64,000 nucleotides of DNA from Flavihumibacter stibioxidans. Its GTDB lineage: Bacteria > Bacteroidota > Bacteroidia > Chitinophagales > Chitinophagaceae. Made by a program: the position numbers and the translations under genes. The stretch is from NCBI RefSeq assembly GCF_014332695.1, contig NZ_MBUA01000001.1, forward strand, positions 496,001 to 560,000, in the 5' to 3' direction. Below, piece after piece: positions 10,984 through 20,192 of this stretch (position 1 is the first letter of the stretch; every line of letters begins with the position of its first letter). The notes beneath the pieces were generated by a model. That model worked only from the letters and a program-made list of their open reading frames with translations, did not search any database and had not been told where the DNA came from.

Positions 10984-13900
10984 CACCGTCAATTTGTAAG
11001 GTTTCGATTTCTGATTTTGGATTTGGTTTCTTTGTAATGGAAGCGAAAAACAGGTACAGTCCGGGGATAACGACCACACCGAAAATGGTTCCGATCAGCA
11101 TACCGCCAGCGGCAGCAGTACCGATGGAACGGTTTCCCATGGCCCCCGCCCCGCTTGCCATACACAATGGAAGCAGGCCGGCAATAAAGGCAAATGATGT
11201 CATGAGGATCGGACGCAGGCGCGAAGCTGCGCCTTCCACGGCAGCTTCCAGCACCGACAGGCCCTCCTGCCTGCGCTGGATCGCGAATTCCACAATCAGG
11301 ATGGCGTTCTTACCAAGCAAACCGATCAGCATCACCAGTGCCACCTGCGCATAGATATTGTTTTCAAGACCAAGGGCCCAAAGGGCAAAAAAGGCACCAA
11401 ATATGCCGGCAGGCAGCGATAGCAATACAGGTAGCGGCAGCAGGAAACTTTCATACTGAGCGGCCAGCAAAAGGTAGACGAAGACAAGACAGATCAGGAA
11501 TATATATACTGCCTGGTTACCCGAAAGTATCTGTTCCCGGGTCATGCCGCTCCACTCAAAACTGAAGCCACGGGGCAGCTCGGCCCCTGCCGCCTGGATG
11601 GCTCCAATCGCATCACCACTGCTGAATCCGGGGGCTGCATCCCCATTGATCATTGCCGAAATGTACATATTGTAACGGGTCAGTTGCTCGGGTCCATAAA
11701 CCCTTTCCAGTTGCACGAAATTTGAATAAGCCACCATTTCGCCGCGATCGTTCTTTACATAGAGCTGCAGGATGTCTTCGGGATTTTTTCTGTATTGCGG
11801 ATAAGCCTGAACCATCACCTTGTACATCTGTCCGAAACGGATGAAATTGGTTGCATAAAAACTTCCCAGCAGGGTTTGCAGTGTGCTCATCGCATTTTCT
11901 ACTGTCACTCCCTTTTTGGCAGCCATATCATAATCGACGTGCAGCAGGTATTGCGGGAAGCTGGGATCAAAACTGGTAAAAGCACCGCCTATCACAGGCG
12001 ATTTTTTGATTGACTCAATAAAAGCATTGGTCACTTCCGCAGTTTTCTGCAGGTCACCGGAACCTGATTTATCCAACACCCGTAATTCAAATCCGCTTGC
12101 ATTTCCAAATCCGGGTACGGTTGGCGGCGGAAAGAATTCGATCCGCGCATCCTTGATATGTGTTGTTTTTTCAACCAGTTCATCCATCATGTCCTGCACC
12201 GATTCCTTTCTTTCGTCCCAGGGTTTCAGGTTGATCATTCCCATACCATAGGACGCACCGGCCACATCATTCATCAAACTAAATCCGGCAAGAGTGGCAA
12301 CTGTTTCCACGGGCTTAAGTGATGAAGCCACCTGCTGAACCTCATCCAGCACCTTTTCTGTTCTCTCAACGGTTGCACCCGGCGGGGTGGTAACGTTGAT
12401 ATAGATCATACCCTGGTCTTCAGTCGGAATGAAACCGGAGGGAAGGATTTTTGTCACACCAAATGTTGCCGCGCAGAAGGCCAGCAAAAGGGCGATGGTC
12501 ACTACCCTCCTGCCTGCTATTTTGCGGATCAGGCTGGCGTACCAGCGTTCCGTTTGATCATATCTTTTATTGAAACCGGCAAAAAACCGTCCGAGCAAAC
12601 CACGGCTTTTCACTTCATCGTGACGCATCAGCAGTGCACAGAGCGCGGGCGTTAGTGTCAGGGCGTTGATACCGGAAATCACAATGGATATTGCAAGTGT
12701 AATAGAGAACTGCCGGTAGAAAACCCCAACGGGTCCGGACAGAAATGCAACCGGAATAAATACGGCAGACATCACCAGGGTAATGGCGAGGATGGCGCCA
12801 GTAATCTCTTTCATTGCCTTGATGGTGGCTTCGAGTGGCGGCAGGTGCTCCGTTTCCATTTTAACATGCACGGCCTCCACCACCACGATGGCGTTATCAA
12901 CGACTATGCCGATAGCCAGAACCAGTGCGAAGAGGGTAAGCAGGTTGATGGAAAAACCCAGCATCTGCATGAAAGCCAGGGTGCCGATCAAGGCCACCGG
13001 CACGGCAAGTGCGGGGATCAGCGTAGAGCGAAAATCCTGCAGGAAGATGAATACTACCACGAACACTAACAGGAATGCTTCCACGAGCGTTTTCAATACT
13101 TCTTTAATGGAGGCATCCAGAAAGCGCGAAACATCATAGGCGATATTGAATTCCATACCCGGCGGAAAACTGGTGGACTTCAATTCTTCCATCCGGTCTT
13201 TCACCGCCTGGATCACATCACGCGCATTGGAACCGGGTCTTTGCTTCAACATGATGGAGGCAGATGGACGGCCATCCGTTTTGGACACCATGCTATAGGT
13301 CATGGCCCCAAACTCAACATCGGCCACCTCCTTCAAACGCAGGAGTGATCCGTCTTCACGCGAGCGGATCACCACATTTTCATATTGTTTAGGCTCAAAG
13401 AATTTCCCTGTATAACGCAACACATATTGCAACGGCTGCACCTGTTTTCCCGAGCTTTCACCCACTTTACCAGGGGCTGCTTCAATGTTCTGGCTGCGAA
13501 GGGCCTGGATGATTTCATCAGCAGAAACATTATACGCCAGCATGCGGTCAGGTTTCAGCCATACGCGCATGGAGTATTCCTTCTGCCCCATGATCTCCGC
13601 GAACCCAACGCCATCGATCCTTTTGAGCTCCTGCAGGATATTGATATCGGCAAAATTGTAAATGAAGTCTTCATCTGCTGCCGGGTCCCGGCTCATCACG
13701 TTCAGGTAAAGCAGCATACTGTTTACTTCCTTTTCTGTGGTTACGCCCGCCTTGATTACTTCTTCTGGTAATTCATCCAGAATGGTGGTGACCCTGTTCT
13801 GTACGTTCACTGCGGCCAGGTCGGGGTCGGTACCCACTTCAAAATAAACCTGGATCAGGGTGTTACCGTTATTACTTGAAACAGAGGACATATAGGTCAT

Positions 13901-14122
13901 TCCCGGAACCCCGTTAATGGCGCGTTCCAGCGGCGTGGCAACGGCTTTGGCACACACTTCGGCATTGGCGCCGGTATATTTGGCGCTGACCACCACAGAG
14001 GGTGGTACAATATCAGGGAACTGGGTTACCGGCAATCCGAAGAGTGCCAGTACACCCAATAAAACTATGATCAAGGAGATCACCAGCGACAGCACGGGCC
14101 GCCGGATAAACATTTCTACCAT
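10976..14122 (-). CDS. RND multidrug efflux pump, inner-membrane subunit (HAE1, AcrB-like)
   Basis: At 1048 residues this has full length for AcrB/MexB-type pumps, with 12 expected transmembrane helices and two large periplasmic loops. The start MVEMFIRRPVLSLVISLIIV and the TM4 motif AIGIVVDNAIVVVE, which holds the proton-relay Asp, are typical. It exports hydrophobic or amphiphilic compounds using the proton gradient, with the adaptor encoded 12 bases upstream and the channel encoded downstream. No TetR or two-component regulator sits beside the operon. The substrate range cannot be predicted from sequence alone. Confidence 0.96.
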   Translation of the reverse strand: MVEMFIRRPVLSLVISLIIVLLGVLALFGLPVTQFPDIVPPSVVVSAKYTGANAEVCAKAVATPLERAINGVPGMTYMSSVSSNNGNTLIQVYFEVGTDPDLAAVNVQNRVTTILDELPEEVIKAGVTTEKEVNSMLLYLNVMSRDPAADEDFIYNFADINILQELKRIDGVGFAEIMGQKEYSMRVWLKPDRMLAYNVSADEIIQALRSQNIEAAPGKVGESSGKQVQPLQYVLRYTGKFFEPKQYENVVIRSREDGSLLRLKEVADVEFGAMTYSMVSKTDGRPSASIMLKQRPGSNARDVIQAVKDRMEELKSTSFPPGMEFNIAYDVSRFLDASIKEVLKTLVEAFLLVFVVVFIFLQDFRSTLIPALAVPVALIGTLAFMQMLGFSINLLTLFALVLAIGIVVDNAIVVVEAVHVKMETEHLPPLEATIKAMKEITGAILAITLVMSAVFIPVAFLSGPVGVFYRQFSITLAISIVISGINALTLTPALCALLMRHDEVKSRGLLGRFFAGFNKRYDQTERWYASLIRKIAGRRVVTIALLLAFCAATFGVTKILPSGFIPTEDQGMIYINVTTPPGATVERTEKVLDEVQQVASSLKPVETVATLAGFSLMNDVAGASYGMGMINLKPWDERKESVQDMMDELVEKTTHIKDARIEFFPPPTVPGFGNASGFELRVLDKSGSGDLQKTAEVTNAFIESIKKSPVIGGAFTSFDPSFPQYLLHVDYDMAAKKGVTVENAMSTLQTLLGSFYATNFIRFGQMYKVMVQAYPQYRKNPEDILQLYVKNDRGEMVAYSNFVQLERVYGPEQLTRYNMYISAMINGDAAPGFSSGDAIGAIQAAGAELPRGFSFEWSGMTREQILSGNQAVYIFLICLVFVYLLLAAQYESFLLPLPVLLSLPAGIFGAFFALWALGLENNIYAQVALVMLIGLLGKNAILIVEFAIQRRQEGLSVLEAAVEGAASRLRPILMTSFAFIAGLLPLCMASGAGAMGNRSIGTAAAGGMLIGTIFGVVVIPGLYLFFASITKKPNPKSEIETLQIDGDA

Positions 14123-14134
14123 AATTGAACAGGA

Positions 14135-15241
14135 TTATTTCTTCACAGTGGTGAAAAGTGGTTTGATGGTCATACCGTCACGCAGGTTCTGGATACCCTC
14201 ATATACGATGGTATCACCAGCATTCAGTCCGGAGGCTACTATATAAGATTCCGCAATGCGCCTCGATGGTAGAAAACTTCGCTGGCGGATCTGATTGTTC
14301 TTGTCCAGCACGTATACAAAATGTTTATCCTGGATTTCAAACACCGCTTTCTGCGGAACCATTACGATATCGTTTGCAGCATTGCTCAGACGAACCCTTC
14401 CGGAAGCTCCGTGCTTCAATATCCGCTCCGGATTGGGGAATGTAGCCCGGAAGGCAATGGAACCGGTACTTTCATCAAACTCTCCTTCTATGGTTTCAAT
14501 ACGACCCTTGTGGGCATAGGCAGAACCATCTGCCAGCACCAGCGAAACCGCATCATTCTCCGTATAAGAAGCCCTTGTACCCTTTGTCAGTTGCAGGTAT
14601 TCAATTTCAGACACATTGAAATACGCATATACGGAACGGTTATCCGAGATTGTTGTGAGTAGTGTACCTGCATCAATTAGGCTTCCCCTCTTCAGAGGTA
14701 TGCGATTCACAATACCGTCAAACGGTGCTTTGATGGCTGTATAGGAAAGTTGCAGGTTGGCCAGGTCATGGGCAGAAAGCGCTTCTTTCACCTTGGCCTG
14801 TGCCGCCATCAGCCTTGCTTCCGCCAGTTTGAGATCTGAAGGGGAAACAACATTTTTTTCGGTCAGGATTCTTACCCTGGATACTTCCAGTTCCGCGGCA
14901 TGCGCTTCGGCATGCGCGTTGGACAACTGGGCCTCCGTTTTGGCCACCGCATTAGTATATTCAGCCACATTGATAAGAAACAGCGGCTGGCCTTTCTTTA
15001 CATGACTGCCTTCATCCACCAGAATCTGTTCAAGGAATCCGTTTACCTTGGCCCTGATTTCTACATTCTGGATTGCCTGGATATCGGCCACATAACCGGT
15101 ATAGATAGTCGTATCAGAATTGGCCAGTTGCACAACCGGAATTTCATCCGGTTCCTGCTTCTTGTTGTTGTCGGTATTGGCTTTACAGCCTACAATAAAT
15201 AGGGATAGTATCCACGCTGACGCCCGGAAGTTTACGTTCAT
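14135..15241 (-). CDS. RND efflux periplasmic adaptor lipoprotein (membrane fusion protein)
   Basis: This 368-residue AcrA/MexA-like adaptor links the RND pump to the outer-membrane channel. The signal ends in the lipobox IVGC near residue 19, so it is anchored as a lipoprotein. The lipoyl halves (VEIRAKVNGFLEQILVDEG; LSYTAIKAPFDGIVNRI), a coiled-coil hairpin between them (about 85-145) and a beta-barrel/membrane-proximal region follow in the usual order. It is the first gene of the three-gene efflux operon. Confidence 0.94.
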   Translation of the reverse strand: MNVNFRASAWILSLFIVGCKANTDNNKKQEPDEIPVVQLANSDTTIYTGYVADIQAIQNVEIRAKVNGFLEQILVDEGSHVKKGQPLFLINVAEYTNAVAKTEAQLSNAHAEAHAAELEVSRVRILTEKNVVSPSDLKLAEARLMAAQAKVKEALSAHDLANLQLSYTAIKAPFDGIVNRIPLKRGSLIDAGTLLTTISDNRSVYAYFNVSEIEYLQLTKGTRASYTENDAVSLVLADGSAYAHKGRIETIEGEFDESTGSIAFRATFPNPERILKHGASGRVRLSNAANDIVMVPQKAVFEIQDKHFVYVLDKNNQIRQRSFLPSRRIAESYIVASGLNAGDTIVYEGIQNLRDGMTIKPLFTTVKK

Positions 15242-15299
15242 TACGATTGATTAAGATGATCTCATTTATTTGCCTGCTTTCAGATATTTCAGGCGATCA

Positions 15300-15689
15300 T
15301 CAGAATGGCTTCAGCCGGAACAGAAATCCGACAAAATCAGGTGCTCTTTTAAAATCAAGCAATTGGTATATAGGGAAATCAAAAGGAGTGGCTGTATAAA
15401 GTACGCTGAGGAAAAAGTCAGAACGGGAACTTGCAAGACTGACCAGTCGGATGGTTACCGAGCGAATGGCTTCCGGAATCCAGTTCCCGAATTCAAATCT
15501 AAGCTGGCCAACAGTAAGGCCGTCATTGTAGGCGCAGGATTTAGTGAAATTCTTTATTTCAAATCCCTTCACCTTGTACCCTAAATGACTGTCACAGGCT
15601 TTTTCATTCGATGATGTACCCAGGGATACCATCACCAAACAAATCATGCCAATAAAAAACCTTAACCATCTTGCTAAAGGTGGAATCAT
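15300..15689 (-). CDS. hypothetical secreted protein
   Basis: The frame encodes 129 residues with a hydrophobic N-terminal segment (RWLRFFIGMICLVMVSLG) that could be a signal peptide, and two Cys in the mature part. No family is recognised. It lies 58 bases upstream of the efflux operon on the same strand and could be co-transcribed with it. Its codon choice resembles its neighbours. An overlapping plus-strand frame at 15270-15584 looks less protein-like. A second ATG at residue 15 is an alternative start. Confidence 0.45.
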   Translation of the reverse strand: MIPPLARWLRFFIGMICLVMVSLGTSSNEKACDSHLGYKVKGFEIKNFTKSCAYNDGLTVGQLRFEFGNWIPEAIRSVTIRLVSLASSRSDFFLSVLYTATPFDFPIYQLLDFKRAPDFVGFLFRLKPF

Positions 15690-15853
15690 GTACAGTCCGG
15701 GCTTTGTTGAAAACTGGCCAAAGTTAGGCTCTCCGGTCGAGGAAAAATTTTCACCTGAATGAAAAATTCCTTAAAATTTTCTTAACGATTGCCTGCGTGA
15801 CTCTAATCACAATGTGTAATTATTACATTACTGAATTTGCAAAAAATATTAGA

Positions 15854-16447
15854 ATGCAACAGTTCTGGGATCAGCGTTATGCCGAAAATGAAACAGTTTA
15901 TGGTTTGCAGCCGAACCAGTTCTTTAAGCTGTTTATTGACTTGCATAAACCGGGCACCATCCTTTTACCTGCCGAAGGAGAAGGACGTAATGCAGTATAT
16001 GCCGCCAAAAAAGGGTGGGAAGTGGATGCATTCGACTATAGTTCCGTAGCGAGGGACAAGGCGCTCGAATGGGCTGCTGCCGAAAAAGTTCAGATACATT
16101 ACGATATTAAAGATATCAGTGAATTCAGGGCTGAAAAGCAATTTGATGCCGCAGGTCTTATTTATGTACACCTGCCGGCGGGCGTCCGGACAAATTTTCA
16201 CCACCAGGTTATTCAATCCATAAAACCCGGCGGGTTCCTTGTTCTGGAAGCTTTCGCAAAAGAACAACTACAGTTTGATAGCGGTGGCCCAAAGGATCTT
16301 TCCATGCTATACGATGCCCCTTCCCTGTGCAGCGATTTCCAGTCCCTCCATATCATCAGTTGCGAACAAAAGGAAATCACCCTGAAAGAAGGTGAATTCC
16401 ACCAGGGAAAAGCTGCCGTCCTGAGAATGCTGGCCCAGAAATTATGA
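15854..16447 (+). CDS. class I SAM-dependent methyltransferase
   Basis: This 197-residue protein has a Rossmann-type methyltransferase fold. The SAM-binding motif is ILLPAEGEGRNAVYAA, with acidic residues in DAFDYS and DIKDI downstream. The start MQQFWDQRYAENETVYG is preferred to an upstream ATG at 15797 because homologous enzymes begin with this W-x-x-RY segment. It converges on the next gene with a six-base overlap of the coding ends. The substrate is unknown; the small size suggests a small molecule, possibly tellurite or thiol-type. Confidence 0.85.
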   Translation: MQQFWDQRYAENETVYGLQPNQFFKLFIDLHKPGTILLPAEGEGRNAVYAAKKGWEVDAFDYSSVARDKALEWAAAEKVQIHYDIKDISEFRAEKQFDAAGLIYVHLPAGVRTNFHHQVIQSIKPGGFLVLEAFAKEQLQFDSGGPKDLSMLYDAPSLCSDFQSLHIISCEQKEITLKEGEFHQGKAAVLRMLAQKL

Positions 16448-17017
16448 TTTGGGTTTGATAAACCTGATATGCCACATACCCCTGAGATCACCGGGCGCAA
16501 ATCCTTTTGCAAGGTCGCCCGGGTAAACTGAATCAATGACCCTTACAAGACTCTCCGGAATATTTGTTATCGGTTGTCCATGACAGGTAGCACACATGGG
16601 CTGCAGCAAAATAGGCTTATAATAATCAACTGCCGAATCGGATTCAGTAATGGTGGAGAATATACTGTCTCCCTTTGATTTGGCCGTTACATATTGCTGC
16701 CAGGCAACCTGGTCACCCGGCTTCAATTGGTTAGCCGGGTTGCGATAGCGTTCTGCCACCCGGTAAACATGAATGGAATCTGAATCCAGCTTTCCAGTCA
16801 GCGCCATGGCATTGTCATGGCAAAAACCAATGGATTTTTCCGGGCCATCCTTGGCAACAGATGCCTGCAAGGCCGTGCGGAGATTGTCAAAACTCGCAGC
16901 AGCAATGCTGTCACCCAGTTTCAGATAATCAGGTTTCACTGTTTCACTTTCAGGCTGGCTGGCGCATCCTGCGACCATGATACATATAAAGCCCGTTATG
17001 GCATGAATTGCTTTCAT
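16442..17017 (-). CDS. DUF3365 c-type haem lipoprotein
   Basis: This 191-residue exported protein has a lipoprotein signal ending in MVAGC near residue 18. A single c-type haem site, CATCHG, lies in the C-terminal half, matching the DUF3365 (Tll0287-like) family of haem or redox sensor domains. It follows a DUF2202 ferritin-like gene by four bases, so the two are surely co-transcribed. Family knowledge suggests a periplasmic redox or haem-sensing role; none is proven here. Confidence 0.82.
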   Translation of the reverse strand: MKAIHAITGFICIMVAGCASQPESETVKPDYLKLGDSIAAASFDNLRTALQASVAKDGPEKSIGFCHDNAMALTGKLDSDSIHVYRVAERYRNPANQLKPGDQVAWQQYVTAKSKGDSIFSTITESDSAVDYYKPILLQPMCATCHGQPITNIPESLVRVIDSVYPGDLAKGFAPGDLRGMWHIRFIKPKS

Positions 17018-17021
17018 ATCG

Positions 17022-17639
17022 TTATCCTCGCTCCATAGGGCTGTTTATGATGAAATCAAAATACTCCTGGGTGATATATTGAGGAGTATATGTCTCTCCT
17101 AAGGTAACCAATTGTCCATAAAATGACCGCAAATGGTTGCGGCTTCCCTTAATGAGACTGTTGTATACGAGGATGATGTCTGCGCTGGCGACTTTATCCA
17201 GTTCATTCTCCAGGTCATAAAGGTCCAGGTCTTCAATGGTTGCCCCAACTGTCAGTGCAGCAACCACACTTTTTGACCCGTCCAGTATCAATTTATTATA
17301 TAAAGCCTGGAGGTCCTGGTTGACAAATATACCCGGCACATCAGTTGCAACCGGATCGGTGATATTGTATTTAACCAGCAACTGCTTTATAGCATCCATA
17401 TGGCTTTGTTCACTCGTTGCGATATTGCTGAAGATCAGGTTTCCATGCAGTTCGTAAAGATAGCGGTACACATCACGGGCCAGTTTTTCTTCTTCGCGCA
17501 TGAACTGAAGGGATGATTTTTCTACAGTGGACAACACTACAACAGACGGCGCATCATCATCCTTGCTGCAGGCATTCAGCAACACTGCAACCAGCATGAA
17601 TAACATAAGTTTGGGGATCCAACCGGCAAAGGCTTTCAT
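17022..17639 (-). CDS. DUF2202 ferritin-like domain lipoprotein
   Basis: This 205-residue protein has a lipoprotein signal (LMLFMLVAVLLNAC) and then a ferritin-like four-helix domain of the DUF2202 type. Possible di-metal ligands are the Glu/His residues in MREEEKLARDVY and SEQSHMDAI, repeated later in DLYDLENELDK and SRNHLRSFYGQL. It lies four bases before the DUF3365 haem protein. A periplasmic metal-binding or oxidative-stress function is plausible for the pair, but this is inference. Confidence 0.82.
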   Translation of the reverse strand: MKAFAGWIPKLMLFMLVAVLLNACSKDDDAPSVVVLSTVEKSSLQFMREEEKLARDVYRYLYELHGNLIFSNIATSEQSHMDAIKQLLVKYNITDPVATDVPGIFVNQDLQALYNKLILDGSKSVVAALTVGATIEDLDLYDLENELDKVASADIILVYNSLIKGSRNHLRSFYGQLVTLGETYTPQYITQEYFDFIINSPMERG

Positions 17640-17705
17640 ATGTCAAATTTTACCCTAAGTTCTTCATTGGCAGGGTAATACTCGGTGACATTAGTCGCGC
17701 GGATG

Positions 17706-18494
17706 TTAACGTTTCTGCAAAAACAACCAGGCCAGGAAGTCAGGCTCCGCAAATGCATTGTCCCAGCTGTTGTGGTTCACACCAGGGTATTCTGTATAGG
17801 AAAACCTTCTTGCTTTCAATTCCTTTAACCTGTTCACCATATCGCGTGACAACTGCACATTCACCACTGCATCAGCAGCACCGTGAAAGATCCGAAAGGG
17901 CACTTTAGCGGTCTTTTTGTTGTAGGCTTTTGGATCGCCACCACCGCAGATGGGCGAAGCGGCAGCAAAAAGTTTTGGCGCCCGGTAAACGGCTTCAAAA
18001 GTACCCATGCCACCCATAGATAACCCTGTTATATAAACCCTTCTTTTGTCAGCGCTTTCTTCCGACAGCAATTGCCGGGTCAGTTCCAGCGCGGCATTGA
18101 GCGGACCGGAGACCGGACCCGTGTAGTCAAAGCCGATCTCATACGGAGTAACATTCCGGTTTATTTTTGCCCTTGCCCAGTAATTGTTTTCAGGGCATTG
18201 CGGAAAGATGACGATTGCAGGAAATTTTTTCCGGTTGGAATCTGCCAGGAAGAGTTTGCCGCCGTGCACCAGTTGCTTTTCATTGTCATTGCCCCGCTCA
18301 CCGGCCCCGTGTAAAAACAAAACAACCGGGTATTTAATGCTGCGGTCATAATTTTCGGGATAAAGTATGCGATACGGCAGGGTGTCTCCCCTGCTGCTGA
18401 TAAAGGATCGTTTTTCAAAAAGCGAATAGTCCTGCGAACGGGCAGGCATAACCGAAACCAGCAGGAATAGAATGACAGTAAGGATGATGCGCAT
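17706..18494 (-). CDS. secreted alpha/beta-hydrolase, esterase/peptidase-like
   Basis: This 262-residue protein has a signal peptide (MRIILTVILFLLVSVMPARSQ) and an alpha/beta-hydrolase fold. HGAGERG is the oxyanion-hole segment, GLSMGG carries the nucleophilic Ser, an Asp occurs in HGAADAVV, and NHNSWDNAF carries the likely catalytic His. Similar proteins are annotated as phospholipase/carboxylesterase or dienelactone-hydrolase-like and sometimes act on plant-polymer esters. It precedes the DUF2202 gene by 66 bases on the same strand, with only a weak TTACCCT/AGGGTAA repeat between them. Confidence 0.88.
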   Translation of the reverse strand: MRIILTVILFLLVSVMPARSQDYSLFEKRSFISSRGDTLPYRILYPENYDRSIKYPVVLFLHGAGERGNDNEKQLVHGGKLFLADSNRKKFPAIVIFPQCPENNYWARAKINRNVTPYEIGFDYTGPVSGPLNAALELTRQLLSEESADKRRVYITGLSMGGMGTFEAVYRAPKLFAAASPICGGGDPKAYNKKTAKVPFRIFHGAADAVVNVQLSRDMVNRLKELKARRFSYTEYPGVNHNSWDNAFAEPDFLAWLFLQKR

Positions 18495-18542
18495 ATTGCA
18501 ATTGCTTATACACTAAAGATAATCCTTCCTGTTATTTTTTTA

Positions 18543-20180
18543 TCAAAGACTCACCCCTCGTTTCCAGGGAATAAAATCATCCTGATTCAGCTGAACCGCC
18601 CTGGGTATAACTTCCCCGCTGGCAGCCCTGATACAATATTCAAGAATATCTTCCCCCATTTCTGCAATGGTCTTTTCTCCGGTGATGACCGGACCGGTAT
18701 CGATGTCTATAATATCAGCCATGCGTTTGGCAAGGCTTGTGTTGGTTGCCAGTTTAATAGTGGGACAAACCGGATTCCCCGTAGGCGTTCCCAGCCCGGT
18801 GGTAAACAGGATCAGGGTAGCTCCTGATGCCGCTTTACCGGTGGTTGCCTCTACGTCGTTACCCGGCGTACAAACCAGGCTGAGTCCGGGTTTGGTGGCA
18901 GGCTCCGTATAATCCAGCACATCCACTACCGGCGAACTGCCGCCTTTTTTGGCCGCGCCCGCACTTTTGATGGCATCGGTTATCAGTCCATCTTTTATAT
19001 TACCTGGTGATGGATTCATGAAAAATCCGGAACCTGCCTGGTGGGCCAGCGCGTCGTAAGATCGCATGAGGTGCATGAACTTACGTGCAGTGGCTTCATT
19101 CACACTGCGGTCAATCAGGTCCTGCTCTGCCCCGCACAGTTCAGGGAATTCTGCCAGTAAAATTTTACCGCCGAGGGCTACCACCAGGTCGGCACAATAG
19201 CCTACAGCCGGATTAGCAGATATTCCACTAAAGCCATCACTGCCCCCGCATTTCACACCAATTGTCAACTGGCTGAGCGGGGCAGGCCGACGCTGTACTT
19301 TATTAATCTCCTGTAAACCTTCAAAGGTCTTACGGATGGCCTCACTAATCAGTTCAGGTTCGCTCTGTGATTGCTGCTGTTCGAAAATATACAGCGGCTT
19401 GTCAAATGCCGGATTGCAGGCCTGGAGTTCTGCCATAAAATCAGCGGCCTGCAAGTGCTGGCAACCAAGGCTCAGGACCGTTACCCCGCCTACATTGGGA
19501 TGATTGGCATAGGCTGCCAGGAGTTTCCCAAGTATGGCTGAATCCTGCCGGATTCCGCCACAACCACCCTGGTGGTTCAGGAATTTGATGCCATCCACAT
19601 TTGCAAATAACCTTTCCTGCCGGTAGTCTGAAGGCCCCAGTGAAACAGTGGAAAGGTCCTCCCCTTTTCTCACTGCTTCCGCCAGCTCATGTGCAAAGCG
19701 TTTATACCTGTCCGTTACCCCATAACCCAGTTCATTCACGAGGGCTTCGCGGATCACATCCAGGTTGCGGTTCTCGCAGAAAACTGTAGGAATAAAGAGC
19801 CAGTAATTGGCTGTACCTACCCTGCCATCGCTGCGATGATACCCATTGAAGGTCCGGCCAGTGAACTTTGATACATCCGGCGCCTGCCACCTGTACTGCG
19901 TGCCGCGATAATCATAAGGTTCCGCAGCATGTTTAAGGTTATCAGTTGTAATACGCGCACCGATTTGTATAGGCTGCTGCGCCTTTCCTACCAGAACCCC
20001 GTACATATAAACCGGATCCCCGGTTTCCAGTGCGCTGAGGGCCAGTTTGTGTTTTGCGGGGATATCATCCACCAGCAGGATGTTCCTGTCATCCCAAGGT
20101 ATGACTGTGCCTTTCGCAAGGTCAGTAAGAGCCACCAGCACATTGTCCCTGGTATGTATCTGTAATACTTTTTGTTGCAT
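18543..20180 (-). CDS. UxaA-family altronate/galactarate-type dehydratase (probably sugar-acid dehydratase of fucose pathway)
   Basis: This 545-residue enzyme has an N-terminal SAF domain (about 1-90) and the large UxaA dehydratase domain with FNGYHRSDGRVGTANYW, GGCGGIRQD and KCGGSDGFSGISANPA. UxaA proteins are Fe/Mn-dependent dehydratases that convert aldonic acids to 2-keto-3-deoxy acids. The operon also has a FAH hydrolase, an SDR and a FucP-like permease, so L-fuconate is a more likely substrate than altronate. It lies 12 bases after the FAH gene and is the last gene of the operon. Confidence 0.88.
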   Translation of the reverse strand: MQQKVLQIHTRDNVLVALTDLAKGTVIPWDDRNILLVDDIPAKHKLALSALETGDPVYMYGVLVGKAQQPIQIGARITTDNLKHAAEPYDYRGTQYRWQAPDVSKFTGRTFNGYHRSDGRVGTANYWLFIPTVFCENRNLDVIREALVNELGYGVTDRYKRFAHELAEAVRKGEDLSTVSLGPSDYRQERLFANVDGIKFLNHQGGCGGIRQDSAILGKLLAAYANHPNVGGVTVLSLGCQHLQAADFMAELQACNPAFDKPLYIFEQQQSQSEPELISEAIRKTFEGLQEINKVQRRPAPLSQLTIGVKCGGSDGFSGISANPAVGYCADLVVALGGKILLAEFPELCGAEQDLIDRSVNEATARKFMHLMRSYDALAHQAGSGFFMNPSPGNIKDGLITDAIKSAGAAKKGGSSPVVDVLDYTEPATKPGLSLVCTPGNDVEATTGKAASGATLILFTTGLGTPTGNPVCPTIKLATNTSLAKRMADIIDIDTGPVITGEKTIAEMGEDILEYCIRAASGEVIPRAVQLNQDDFIPWKRGVSL

Positions 20181-20192
20181 ACAGTCTGTTGA

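Noticed and set aside
12783-13139. Plus-strand frame of 118 codons inside the RND pump gene
   Set aside because: A shadow of the opposite-strand coding sequence; low-complexity Ser/Thr/Met content and no context.
15270-15584. Plus-strand frame of 104 codons opposite the hypothetical gene at 15300-15689
   Set aside because: Composition is less protein-like than the minus-strand frame, with no signal, domain or supporting neighbour.
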